The notes below the pieces were generated by a model that ran no database searches, was not told the DNA's origin, and saw only the letters and a program-made list of their open reading frames with translations. The position numbers and the translations under genes are program-made. From CAZEHJ01 sp964512485 (GTDB lineage: Bacteria; Bacteroidota; Rhodothermia; Rhodothermales; UBA10348), in NCBI GenBank assembly GCA_964512485.1, contig CAZEHJ010000005.1, forward strand, positions 1 through 64,000: DNA of 64,000 bases, in the 5' to 3' direction. This document shows positions 23,864 through 32,040 of this stretch, in pieces. Position 1 is the first letter of the stretch; every line of letters begins with the position of its first letter.

Positions 23864-25033
23864 TCAGGATGCACTGAACATATGCCGTTCAAAGGGCTTT
23901 TGCCATGTTTCGCCTTGAAGCATCTGGGCGGCCAACAATCCAGTATGATCTGACGACTTGGCAGACTTTCCGCAACCGGCGACGGCTACGAACCAGTTCT
24001 TTTCCACTTCGTCCACCATCGGGTTCCGTTTCGGAGAATACGTCAAGAGGCATGGTTTTGACCTTGTACGTGCATCTGCCAATGACGGCAAAAGCTTAAA
24101 AAGGAGCTCTTTCAGTCCCTCAACAGTAGCCGTGCTTCCACTTCCGCGCATATATCTGTCCAGTGCTTCAACGGAATCGGCACTGACATCACGGTCGTGG
24201 TCGGCTCCAATTTTTACGTATACCTTTCCGTCCGGATAACGCACGGGTGGAAGCACATACGCGTACGGCAATACGGGGTGATGGTCAAAATTCCACACGA
24301 TTCCGGGAAAACCTGAAAGGACTGGTTCCATTTCCGGGTTCACTTCAGCGAGCAGAACAGTTTCTGGCTTCACGCTCAGATTCAACTTTCCCGGGGTCAA
24401 CTCAAACAGGTTTGTATAGGGACCCGTACAAATCAGCACCTTCCTCGCCCGAAAGGTCCCGTTTGTCGTAAACACATCGAAATCCCCCGTCGGAGCCCTT
24501 TGAACCTTGTCCACGCGCTCCCGCTCCAGCACTCCCCCCGAGTCCGCGAAGATCGTCAGCTGAGCGCTGATCAATGCCCTGGGATTCAGAATCCCGGATG
24601 GGGCACCTTCGTAGTTGAATACCAGTTTCTCATCGAAATGTAGATAAGGAAACCGATTATTCGTCTCCGAGACTGAAAGGGATTCGGGAGAGAATCCCAA
24701 CCCCCTCATGGATCGGTTCAGTTCCCTTAATAACGAATCTGGATGGCTCTCCGGAAGATCACACCTCAGATGCCCGCATGCGTCATGAAAGTGTACTCCG
24801 CTTGAGGTCTCGATAGCAGCATACTGGTCAATAGAGCGCTCGGCAAGAGTTGCCCATATCAAGTCTGGATCCGTCTTTCTTGTAATTCGCGCCTCATCGT
24901 AGTGGCTCGCATGTACCCCGGATCCTCCTCCTTCGCGGACTCCAACTAAACGCACGTCCGCGCCAGTCATGGCCAGGTATTTAGCCGCAGCTGAGCCAAT
25001 CAGCCCGGCCCCAATTACGATGACATCATTCAA
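23864..25033 (-). CDS. FAD-dependent amine oxidase of the DAO family
   Basis: This is a glycine/D-amino-acid oxidase-type flavoprotein of 389 residues, in the range of monomeric sarcosine oxidase and N-methyl-amino-acid oxidases. The Rossmann motif is VIVIGAGLIGSAAAKYL (GAGLIG at 8-13), a later KVLICTGPYTN fits the FAD-binding second half, and PCLLTYSPKRNPMVD plus VAVAGCGKSAKSSDHTG form the C-terminal FAD block. A cysteine in the GCGKSAKSS stretch lies where sarcosine oxidases do not usually carry their covalent FAD cysteine, so covalent linkage cannot be judged. The substrate is unknown. It is upstream of the TerB gene on the same strand. Confidence 0.85.
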   Translation of the reverse strand: MNDVIVIGAGLIGSAAAKYLAMTGADVRLVGVREGGGSGVHASHYDEARITRKTDPDLIWATLAERSIDQYAAIETSSGVHFHDACGHLRCDLPESHPDSLLRELNRSMRGLGFSPESLSVSETNNRFPYLHFDEKLVFNYEGAPSGILNPRALISAQLTIFADSGGVLERERVDKVQRAPTGDFDVFTTNGTFRARKVLICTGPYTNLFELTPGKLNLSVKPETVLLAEVNPEMEPVLSGFPGIVWNFDHHPVLPYAYVLPPVRYPDGKVYVKIGADHDRDVSADSVEALDRYMRGSGSTATVEGLKELLFKLLPSLADARTRSKPCLLTYSPKRNPMVDEVEKNWFVAVAGCGKSAKSSDHTGLLAAQMLQGETWQKPFERHMFSAS

Positions 25034-25093
25034 TGATCACTGCCAGCTTGTTTCTGTTCACTATCTGTATGTACCGGTGCAGCCGATTCAGAC

Positions 25094-25687
25094 TCAAGAA
25101 AACAATTCTGTCAGTTCCTTTTCAACCTCGAGCCACCCCTTGTCCGCATACCAGTCGATCGTTGTCCCCGATACGATCCTTCCCTCAGCACCCGAGTCGA
25201 TCAGGTCCTTTCTAATCAAGCGAATCTTTTCAGGCTGCGGCCCCCAGGCGTATCGAACACTTCCATCTTCTTCGATGGCGATGAGCTTCGGTATTGATCG
25301 GGCGCCGTTAGTCAGAAACAGATCAAGAATGTCCAGATTGTCATCTTTCATCAAGATGGAAAGTGTCACATCATCCCTCATCTTGGCCGCTTCGAGTAGC
25401 AGCGGCAGGCTGTATGCTGAATCAATGCACCAATCATCGGTGATGAACAACCAGCACAGCGGCCCCTCGAATTCTCTTACAGCCTTCTCAAATGAAGGGG
25501 ACATCTGCCACTCGGACTGAACGCGCTCCTGGCGCTCAAGGTTGTACTTTGAATAGAACCTCGTTCGGCGCTGAACTTTGTCGAGGCCTTTCATCGACAG
25601 GGCGTTCTTGTCCCTCCACTGCTGCATGAAGCGCTCGAACGTGAGGCCATTACGGGCACGTTCAAGTACGCCTTCCTCTAATATCAT
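25094..25687 (-). CDS. Thioredoxin-like protein with a single active-site cysteine
   Basis: The 197-residue protein fits the Thioredoxin_9-like group: an N-terminal helical region (about 1-75), then a thioredoxin fold with LCWLFITDDWCIDSAYSLPLL, where the redox motif is WCxD rather than CxxC, and the cis-proline segment ARSIPKLIAIEEDG. With one cysteine it would act as a reductase only through a mixed disulfide or with a thiol cofactor, or as a binding protein. It is cytoplasmic. The next gene upstream is the nitrosative-stress protein, so a redox-stress setting is plausible (inference). Confidence 0.78.
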   Translation of the reverse strand: MILEEGVLERARNGLTFERFMQQWRDKNALSMKGLDKVQRRTRFYSKYNLERQERVQSEWQMSPSFEKAVREFEGPLCWLFITDDWCIDSAYSLPLLLEAAKMRDDVTLSILMKDDNLDILDLFLTNGARSIPKLIAIEEDGSVRYAWGPQPEKIRLIRKDLIDSGAEGRIVSGTTIDWYADKGWLEVEKELTELFS

Positions 25688-25732
25688 CTTCCGTCTTTCA
25701 GTATGGTTGGCTGGGTCAGCCTGAGTGTGTTT

Positions 25733-26422
25733 TTACACTCCCATGTTACTCAAATTCATCGTGCGCGGAAAGAGAATATTATTTTCGAGGTGGATATGTC
25801 GATGCATCTGCTTTTCGAGCATTTCGAATCCGTTCCAGAGCGCACGCCAGGTATTACAGGCGTATTCCGGCGGCGTATAGTCGTCTGTCAATTCGCGCAG
25901 TTGCTCGAGAGCGTTTCCCGCTTCCTGGTGCTCGTGCTCCATCACCTGAATAGGCATTCCACAAGATTGTCCACGTCCCTGCATGATGAGAGGAAAGAGG
26001 ATTTCCTCTTCTTTCTGCATGTGACTCAGCAGTTCTGCCTTGAATGCTGTGAAGACCGAACCCAAGGCCTCGAATCGCTTCTCGTCGATGTGCCCATGCA
26101 CCCGGGTCACCTTTTCCAGCATCCCATCCAGGCGATTCAATTCAATGCGAAGGGGTTCGTGATATTCGGAAAGGATATGGCCGATCACGCCCGTGAGCGA
26201 TACTTCCTTCCAGTTCGTCAGGTTTGCATCCGCACTGGCATCAACCTGATTGACTGCCTGGAGTACTTCTTCTGGATCAATGCCGGCCTTTTTGCAGGCT
26301 TTTGAAAGGGAGCTCCCTCCCCCGCAACAGAAATCGATATTGTACCTGTAGAAAGCCTGGGATGACGATGGCTTTTGGGCCACTATATCGCCCACTGCAT
26401 CTTCAATTGAAAACTGAGTCAT
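25733..26422 (-). CDS. ric: RIC-type di-iron iron-sulfur cluster repair protein (ScdA/YtfE/DnrN)
   Basis: RIC repairs iron-sulfur clusters damaged by nitric oxide or peroxide. The 229-residue protein has the N-terminal ScdA domain with NIDFCCGGG (29-36) and a hemerythrin-like domain. Candidate di-iron ligands are the histidines and glutamates in GVIGHILSEYHEP, LLSHMQKEEEILF, EHEHQEAGNA and HRHIHLENNILF. This is the complete two-domain form. Its promoter holds a 16-base palindrome 18 bases before the ATG, a natural place for a stress repressor. The likely role is defence against nitrosative stress. Confidence 0.93.
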   Translation of the reverse strand: MTQFSIEDAVGDIVAQKPSSSQAFYRYNIDFCCGGGSSLSKACKKAGIDPEEVLQAVNQVDASADANLTNWKEVSLTGVIGHILSEYHEPLRIELNRLDGMLEKVTRVHGHIDEKRFEALGSVFTAFKAELLSHMQKEEEILFPLIMQGRGQSCGMPIQVMEHEHQEAGNALEQLRELTDDYTPPEYACNTWRALWNGFEMLEKQMHRHIHLENNILFPRTMNLSNMGV

Positions 26423-26440
26423 GATGTGAACCGGATATTT

Positions 26441-26456
26441 AAGACTAAATTGTCTT
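26441..26456 (-). promoter_or_regulatory. Palindromic candidate operator of ric
   Basis: AAGAC (26441-26445) and GTCTT (26452-26456) form a perfect inverted repeat around TAAATT, inside an AT-rich stretch 18 bases before the ric ATG. RIC genes are commonly controlled by NO-sensing Rrf2 or CRP/FNR-type regulators (established); which protein binds here is not shown, and no such regulator gene is next to it. Confidence 0.45.
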
Positions 26457-26577
26457 TAATAATACGAACCACCGTCAATTCGTTTCCACGGAACGAACAA
26501 ACCGAAGTGCAATTCATGCGAATTACAGAAATACGGGCAATCAGCCCAGATTGAAGCGAAAGCCGGGAATATGGTGT

Positions 26578-28425
26578 CTAGACGTACTCTGCCATCGTGC
26601 GTTCTGCCTGAATCAATCGCGATTGAGTATCCAGACTGATATCGCGAACCATTCTGTCAATCGTACCAGGGGACATGAACGAATTGGAAAAGCCAGGCAT
26701 TTCCGGGTCGATGATCAATCGGCCGGCATTGATGAAGTGACCGATCAACTCGCGAACCATCTCATCTCCCACCGCAATTCGAATGGTCGTGGCCGCGATT
26801 CCGGCTCCCACCAGCGCTTCCCGATCCAGTTCTGAATGGGATGTAAAAGCCGGACACAGTATGGTGGTATTCGATTGACCGAGGCTAACCTGGTGATTGA
26901 ATACGGGCGATAGACAGTCGAAAAATGCGGTAAATACTTCCCTCTCCAAATTCGCATCCTCAAAATCGATGGTCAGAAGCGGCGCAGGCAGTGAGTGATT
27001 CAGGTTTTTTTCTCGAATCTCGTAGTTGAAGTGACCCTCGATCGCGTTACAATTGACGTTAATAAGTGGATGGGAGTTCAGAAAACGTGCAAGTATCAAC
27101 GTGTTGATGCATTTTCTCGTCATGCGCAGATCAAGCGTCTTTATTCCTGAAATCACTTCGAAAGCTTTGTCTGAGTCCAGAAATGCTCCTTTCACGTAAT
27201 AAGCGTCCCAGAAAAGAGTATCGCTCCATGAAAAGCCATCCATGACTTCATTTTTGGGAATAAACATTCGCTTGTTTTCCGCAATCACGACGCCGGCAGT
27301 CGCGTTTCCACTACCAGTTAGATCCTTGGTGTAGGAGTGGATCAGGTAATCAGGTCTTTCACCTTTCTTTTCCCGTCTGAGGGGCTTGGACAAGAAAGGG
27401 GTTGCTATGGTCGAATCATGAATGACCGTATATCCTTTTTCGTGTGAAAGGCTGCAAATGCCGGCAACGTCCAGAACGTACCCGTGCGGATTGCACGGAG
27501 ACTCGACAAACACAAAGACCCTGGCTCCCTCTGCAATGGCCTCCGTGTGTTTTGCGTCTACCATTTCAACAAAGGCCGAAAACTCATCTTTTTCGTAACC
27601 ATCAAACCATTCTAGTTGGACGCCCGTGCGACGAGGATCGCCGTAAAAGTCTGTCAGCAACTGATGCGTCCCACCATATACGTTGCGGGAGACGATGACG
27701 ATATCGCCACGGCCCAACAAATGCCCGAGTAGCGTGTCAATCGCAGCCATGCCTGAATTGAAATTCCAGGCCAGATACTCCGAGGCGTAGGGACCGGCCT
27801 CGAGATCCACGATATGGTTGGCCAGCGAAATCGATGTAGGATTCAGTAGACGGGAATAGATCTCGTGAAGCGCTTCCTTTCCGTGAAAGGCGTCGTCCAC
27901 CCATTCAGTACACGCATAGACATAGGTTGCCGTTCGAACAATTACCGGATTGGCTGAAAACAAAGCCGTGACATTGTCAAAAATGGGATACGGTCCTTTC
28001 GCCTGAAGAGACGAATCTGTCATGTTCAGGCTCTGATACGACTTGCGAAATGGATTCTGCAGAGTGTCCAGAATCTTGGCAACCTGAAAGGACAGAAATT
28101 TCTTGGCATTGAAGTACGCAATTCTGTCTTCCTTGTCCAGGTTATCGATTGTGTCGATGGTGACGTCCCAGAGTTGTGAAACCGTCGTGTGGGCCTCGTA
28201 CAAACGGGTGCAAGCCTGAAGAAGAACATGGCCATAAGCAGAGGTAGGGTCGATGCCAAAGTGATGTAATTGCTCTTGAGCGAGCCCGTCGATATCAACC
28301 TGATTCGTGGTTTTGCGTCGAGGTGAAAGCAGGCGTGCCGCCGAAAGGTCAGCCTCGCTCATTTCCATATCTGATTGAGGATGTGCTATTGAGTTGACAT
28401 CTGACGCGTGATTGAAATCTGACAT
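26578..28425 (-). CDS. Cys/Met-metabolism PLP-dependent lyase with an N-terminal extension
   Basis: This is a fold-type I PLP enzyme of the cystathionine gamma-synthase / methionine gamma-lyase family. Core motifs are YSRLLNPT (190-197), NFNSGMAAID (221-230), ESPCNPHG (308-315), HDSTIATP with the pyridine-binding aspartate (336-343) and SYTKDLTGSG with the Schiff-base lysine at 367. At 615 residues it is about 200 longer than typical members; most of the excess is an N-terminal helical region of about 145 residues with no family I know. The reaction (gamma-lyase, gamma-synthase or other) cannot be told. An Lrp/AsnC regulator is divergent from it, which suggests amino-acid-responsive control. 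Confidence 0.82.
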   Translation of the reverse strand: MSDFNHASDVNSIAHPQSDMEMSEADLSAARLLSPRRKTTNQVDIDGLAQEQLHHFGIDPTSAYGHVLLQACTRLYEAHTTVSQLWDVTIDTIDNLDKEDRIAYFNAKKFLSFQVAKILDTLQNPFRKSYQSLNMTDSSLQAKGPYPIFDNVTALFSANPVIVRTATYVYACTEWVDDAFHGKEALHEIYSRLLNPTSISLANHIVDLEAGPYASEYLAWNFNSGMAAIDTLLGHLLGRGDIVIVSRNVYGGTHQLLTDFYGDPRRTGVQLEWFDGYEKDEFSAFVEMVDAKHTEAIAEGARVFVFVESPCNPHGYVLDVAGICSLSHEKGYTVIHDSTIATPFLSKPLRREKKGERPDYLIHSYTKDLTGSGNATAGVVIAENKRMFIPKNEVMDGFSWSDTLFWDAYYVKGAFLDSDKAFEVISGIKTLDLRMTRKCINTLILARFLNSHPLINVNCNAIEGHFNYEIREKNLNHSLPAPLLTIDFEDANLEREVFTAFFDCLSPVFNHQVSLGQSNTTILCPAFTSHSELDREALVGAGIAATTIRIAVGDEMVRELIGHFINAGRLIIDPEMPGFSNSFMSPGTIDRMVRDISLDTQSRLIQAERTMAEYV

Positions 28426-28527
28426 GATATCGGTTTGAAGTGCGGTAATTTCTCCATATCAACGCAAAAATGAATATTAGCGGCGATATATTCTCATATT
28501 CCGAATTCTGTACGGTAATATTCCGCT
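28426..28527. promoter_or_regulatory. Divergent promoter region with CGGTAAT repeats
   Basis: The 102 bases between the divergent PLP lyase and Lrp/AsnC genes are AT-rich. CGGTAATTTCTCC (from 28443) and CGGTAATATTCCG (from 28513) are direct, similar copies about 70 bases apart, one beside each start codon. They are candidate binding sites for the adjacent regulator (inference). Confidence 0.4.
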
Positions 28528-29004
28528 ATGAAACGAATAGATCGAATCGACGAACGCATAATCGAGCTTTATCAGAAGGATGCTCGGGTGACAAATAAGT
28601 CTGTTGCCATGCAGCTGGGAATTGCTCCTTCGACCGCGCTGGAGCGCACACGCAGACTCGAGGAGATTGGCGTCTTCAAGGGCTATCATGCATGCGTGGA
28701 GCCGAAACAGCTCGGGGTACGCTTACTGGCCATGATATCGGTCAGATTGAGCAAGCATGATCCGCAGGCGGTTTTCCGTTTTACTGCCCATGTACTGGGC
28801 CTTTCCGAAGTCAGAGACGTGTACCACGTTGCGGGAGAGAACGACTTTCTGATACACGTTGCGGTAAGAGATTCAGAACACCTGCGAACGGTCGTTCTTG
28901 AAGGGATAACTGCGCAGGTTGAGGTGGAGCATGTCGAGACTAATCTAATCTTCGATCACCACAGGGACCATGTATTGGAGACTTGCTGGGACATGGACCT
29001 GTAG
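28528..29004 (+). CDS. Lrp/AsnC family transcriptional regulator
   Basis: The 158-residue protein has the family layout: a winged helix-turn-helix (about 5-60; DERIIELYQKDARVTNKSVAMQLG in parts DERIIELYQK and SVAMQLGIAPSTALERTRRL) and a C-terminal RAM ligand-binding domain (about 68-150; VRDVYHVAGENDFLIHVAV). Such regulators form octamers and respond to amino acids. Being divergent from the PLP lyase, it most likely controls that gene and itself, as is usual for specific Lrp/AsnC regulators. The ligand is not known. Confidence 0.9.
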   Translation: MKRIDRIDERIIELYQKDARVTNKSVAMQLGIAPSTALERTRRLEEIGVFKGYHACVEPKQLGVRLLAMISVRLSKHDPQAVFRFTAHVLGLSEVRDVYHVAGENDFLIHVAVRDSEHLRTVVLEGITAQVEVEHVETNLIFDHHRDHVLETCWDMDL

Positions 29005-29009
29005 CTGAG

Positions 29010-29975
29010 CTAGATTTCACTTGCGACGACATGCTCAAGCAAGTTCATTCGAATATCCTGGGTAATCAGTCCTATTTCGCTGCTTGCAGTGATTCGTAAC
29101 GGGCCAATTCCTTTGATCAACAGATAAGACGACTCGGAAATACCTATTTCAGGGTAATCCTGATGCAGGTCCAACTGAGCAGGCGAGCCGAGTGGGTGGT
29201 ATCGGTCCACAATCATCTCACGAACTCGAATCTGATCTACTTCTGTAAAACTCGACACCCTGAGTTGTCCAACAGCATTCTCTCTGATGGAAAGTGAATC
29301 TGTGTACACAACATGGGTATTCGTATTGCTGCGGTCACTGTTGAGGAAAATCACATAGTCGTATTCAACGGTGAGAAGATGCGTGATGTGCGTCGATTCA
29401 CACGAGGATGAGAGTACAGACAAGCGAGCCGATCCCATTCTCCGAAATCCACCATCGGCATCGGCATCCCGGGATTCGTAGTTGAATGTCCAACTATTTC
29501 CTTCCTGAAGAGGCCAGTAATCAATCCACTGCCCTGAAGGGCGACTCGAACAAAGAGTATCGACTCGACCCAAAGGTCGCTGAGCCGCTACGGAGACACT
29601 CACAGAGGACTCATCTCCGCAACCGTTCTCTACACTGAATGTGACTGTAGTCTCTCCCCCATTTCGAAGCTGCAGCACAACTTTAGCATCGGAATCGCTT
29701 CTTGGAGCAACACCCACAACGGAATCGTCGGAGACTTCGACGCTCATTCGTAGATCTGTCGCTTCCTCGCGAACGAAGATGCCGAACGCTCCCCAGCCAA
29801 AAAATGATTGTTCAATCTGGGATCCATCAAAAACGACGGGCGAAATAAATGGATTGTCATCTATCGCGGTGCACGAGATGCCGGAACCGGTGTCGCATCC
29901 TTGCCAGAACAGCACCGAGGCCAGCACTATTGCTGCGGATGCGTAAAAAGGGATGTGTGTTTCTGCTCTTGTCAC
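29010..29975 (-). CDS. Predicted exported protein, possibly a lipoprotein
   Basis: I do not recognise this 321-residue protein. It has an N-terminal hydrophobic segment (about 10-24) ending at FWQGCDTGSG; Cys27 could be lipidated, but the residue at -3 is tryptophan, which is a poor lipobox. The mature part has SVVFDGSQIEQSFFGWGAFGIF-like beta-rich sequence, a stretch reading TTVTFSVENGCGDESSVSVSV that looks like an Ig-like or bacterial Big domain, and the phrase WIDYWPLQEGNSWTFNYESR. It starts with GTG at 29975, between convergent lrp and parE. A cell-envelope location is likely. Confidence 0.6.
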   Translation of the reverse strand: MTRAETHIPFYASAAIVLASVLFWQGCDTGSGISCTAIDDNPFISPVVFDGSQIEQSFFGWGAFGIFVREEATDLRMSVEVSDDSVVGVAPRSDSDAKVVLQLRNGGETTVTFSVENGCGDESSVSVSVAAQRPLGRVDTLCSSRPSGQWIDYWPLQEGNSWTFNYESRDADADGGFRRMGSARLSVLSSSCESTHITHLLTVEYDYVIFLNSDRSNTNTHVVYTDSLSIRENAVGQLRVSSFTEVDQIRVREMIVDRYHPLGSPAQLDLHQDYPEIGISESSYLLIKGIGPLRITASSEIGLITQDIRMNLLEHVVASEI

Positions 29976-30032
29976 TGCATCATGGGTACGAGACCCTCAT
30001 GATGCGATCAGCGGATTACTTAATCAAGCCTG

Positions 30033-31967
30033 TTACACATCCAGGTCTTCAACCTCATCGACATTGTTCATGATGAATTTGAATCGCGCGGAGGCGTCTT
30101 TGCCCATCAATTCTGAGATCGTTTTCTCCGTCAGGAATCTGTCGGAGTCTGGAATTTCAACGCGAAGCAGTCTTCGTTTTTCAGGATGCAGTGTTGTATC
30201 CCTCAATGTGGCGGGCATCATTTCGCCCAGTCCCTTGAAGCGCTGAATATCGATTTTCGTGTTCTTGTTCTTACGCCTGATTTTTCGTTCGATTCGTTCT
30301 CTGTCGGCGTCGTCCAACGCCCAGTAGGTCTGTTTGGCAGCATCCATTCTGTACAGAGGCGGCTGGGCGATGAACACGTAGCCTTCTTCAATAAGAGGCT
30401 TCATATAGCGATAGAGGAATGTCAGCAAAAGGGTGCAGATGTGATGGCCATCGGAATCAGCATCCATCAATAAGACGACCTTGTGATAACGAAGCTTGTT
30501 AAGGTCCAACTGGTCTCCGAGTCCACAACCCAAGGCCTGAACGACATTGGATAACTCCTTGTTGTCCTTGACCTTCTGGATTGTCGCCTGTTCCGCGTTC
30601 AGAACCTTGCCCCGAAGCGGGAGAATAGCCTGCGTGTTTCGGTCCCTGCCCTGTTTGGCGGAGCCACCGGCCGAGTCACCTTCCACGATGAAGAGTTCAC
30701 TTTCTTCTGGACTGGTCGATGAACAGTCAGCCAGCTTCCCCGGAAGATTGAGGCGGTGACTGATACTGGTTTTGCGTCGGACGCTGCTGGCCGCGGCCCG
30801 GCTGGCATGACGTGCCTTGGCTGCTTGAATTACCCTGGTTGCGATTGCTTCTCCTGTCGACGGATGCCGATTCAGAAACTGCTCCAGTTCAATTCGAATA
30901 CTCCCCGAAATGAGGCTCTTAACCTCGGGGTTATTGAGTTTCTCTTTCGTCTGGCCCTGGAATTGAGGATCAACCATGTACAGATTGACAATCCCGACAA
31001 CACCCTCTCGGATATCATCCGCCGAAATCTCCAGTTTTTTGGGCAGCAGGTCGTGTGTGTCCATGTAGGACCTGAGTGCTGACCTGACGGCATCCTTCAG
31101 TCCTTGTTCGTGAGTACCGCCGTCGCGCGTCGGAATCCCGTTTACGAACGAATGCAGGGATTCTTTCGGCTGTTCTGTCCATTGAAGCGTGACTTCAACA
31201 CGCGTTCCTGAATTCATCACATCCTGTCTGAGCACGAAAGGATCCTGATGAACCGGCCGGGCATTGGCTTTTTGAATCTGAAACTCCTGAAACTCCTCGA
31301 TTCCACCTTCATGATGGTACTCATGCTTCTCGCCCGTCATCTCATTCTTGAAGAAGATGCGCAGATCACCATTGAGATAAGTTTTGATCTCCAGGTTATC
31401 TCCTATCCACGTTGGATCGAATTCAACCGTTTCAAAAATGTCAGCATCAGGCTTGAAGAAAATGGAGGTACCTGTACCTCTGGATGAAGAGGAGGTCTTC
31501 TTCAGCTTGGTTACGGGTTTTCCTCTCTCGTATTTCTGTTCCCACGTTGCTCCGTCACGCTTGATCGTGGCGATGAGAGACTCGGAGAGGGCATTCACGA
31601 CTGATGCGCCGACTCCGTGCAAACCGCCAGACGTTATGTAATTCGAACTGTCAAATTTACCGCCGGCGTGAAGCGTAGTTAAAATGACTTCGATCGTTGG
31701 AATCTTCTTGGTCGGGTGCTTGTCGACCGGAATACCACGTCCGTTGTCCGATACGGTCAATGATCTACCGTCCCTATGAAGAACTACATCGATCTGAGAG
31801 GCGTAGCCGTTTGTGGCCTCGTCAACTGCATTATCTACGACTTCCCACAGAAGATGATGAAGGCCCGGTTTTCCAGTTCCACCGATATACATCCCCGGAC
31901 GTTTGCGCACTGGTTCCAAGCCTTCAAGGACCTGGATATTCTTACCGGTATAGGTTGTCGTACTCAA
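30033..31967 (-). CDS. parE: Type IIA topoisomerase B subunit, ParE (GyrB-like)
   Basis: This is the ATPase subunit of a type IIA DNA topoisomerase, 644 residues. GHKL motifs are EVVDNAVDEA, DNGRGIPVD and GGLHGVGASVVNAL; the TOPRIM domain has FIVEGDSAGGSAKQGRD and MDADSDGHHI. GIPVDKHP and the adjacency to a GyrA-box-less A subunit favour topoisomerase IV over gyrase; the choice is not certain. Partner parC lies 73 bases upstream on the same strand. It relaxes or decatenates DNA at replication termini if it is topoisomerase IV. Confidence 0.8.
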   Translation of the reverse strand: MSTTTYTGKNIQVLEGLEPVRKRPGMYIGGTGKPGLHHLLWEVVDNAVDEATNGYASQIDVVLHRDGRSLTVSDNGRGIPVDKHPTKKIPTIEVILTTLHAGGKFDSSNYITSGGLHGVGASVVNALSESLIATIKRDGATWEQKYERGKPVTKLKKTSSSSRGTGTSIFFKPDADIFETVEFDPTWIGDNLEIKTYLNGDLRIFFKNEMTGEKHEYHHEGGIEEFQEFQIQKANARPVHQDPFVLRQDVMNSGTRVEVTLQWTEQPKESLHSFVNGIPTRDGGTHEQGLKDAVRSALRSYMDTHDLLPKKLEISADDIREGVVGIVNLYMVDPQFQGQTKEKLNNPEVKSLISGSIRIELEQFLNRHPSTGEAIATRVIQAAKARHASRAAASSVRRKTSISHRLNLPGKLADCSSTSPEESELFIVEGDSAGGSAKQGRDRNTQAILPLRGKVLNAEQATIQKVKDNKELSNVVQALGCGLGDQLDLNKLRYHKVVLLMDADSDGHHICTLLLTFLYRYMKPLIEEGYVFIAQPPLYRMDAAKQTYWALDDADRERIERKIRRKNKNTKIDIQRFKGLGEMMPATLRDTTLHPEKRRLLRVEIPDSDRFLTEKTISELMGKDASARFKFIMNNVDEVEDLDV

Positions 31968-32040
31968 TGTCAGCCTGCCTTTGGGGTTCTGTAATTTGCT
32001 CGGGGTTTCTTAATAGTGCACTCTCAAGTGTCGCGGAGCT

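Noticed and set aside
25703..26305. 200-residue plus-strand frame opposite ric
   Set aside because: The minus-strand protein is a clear RIC family member; the opposite frame has no recognisable motif.
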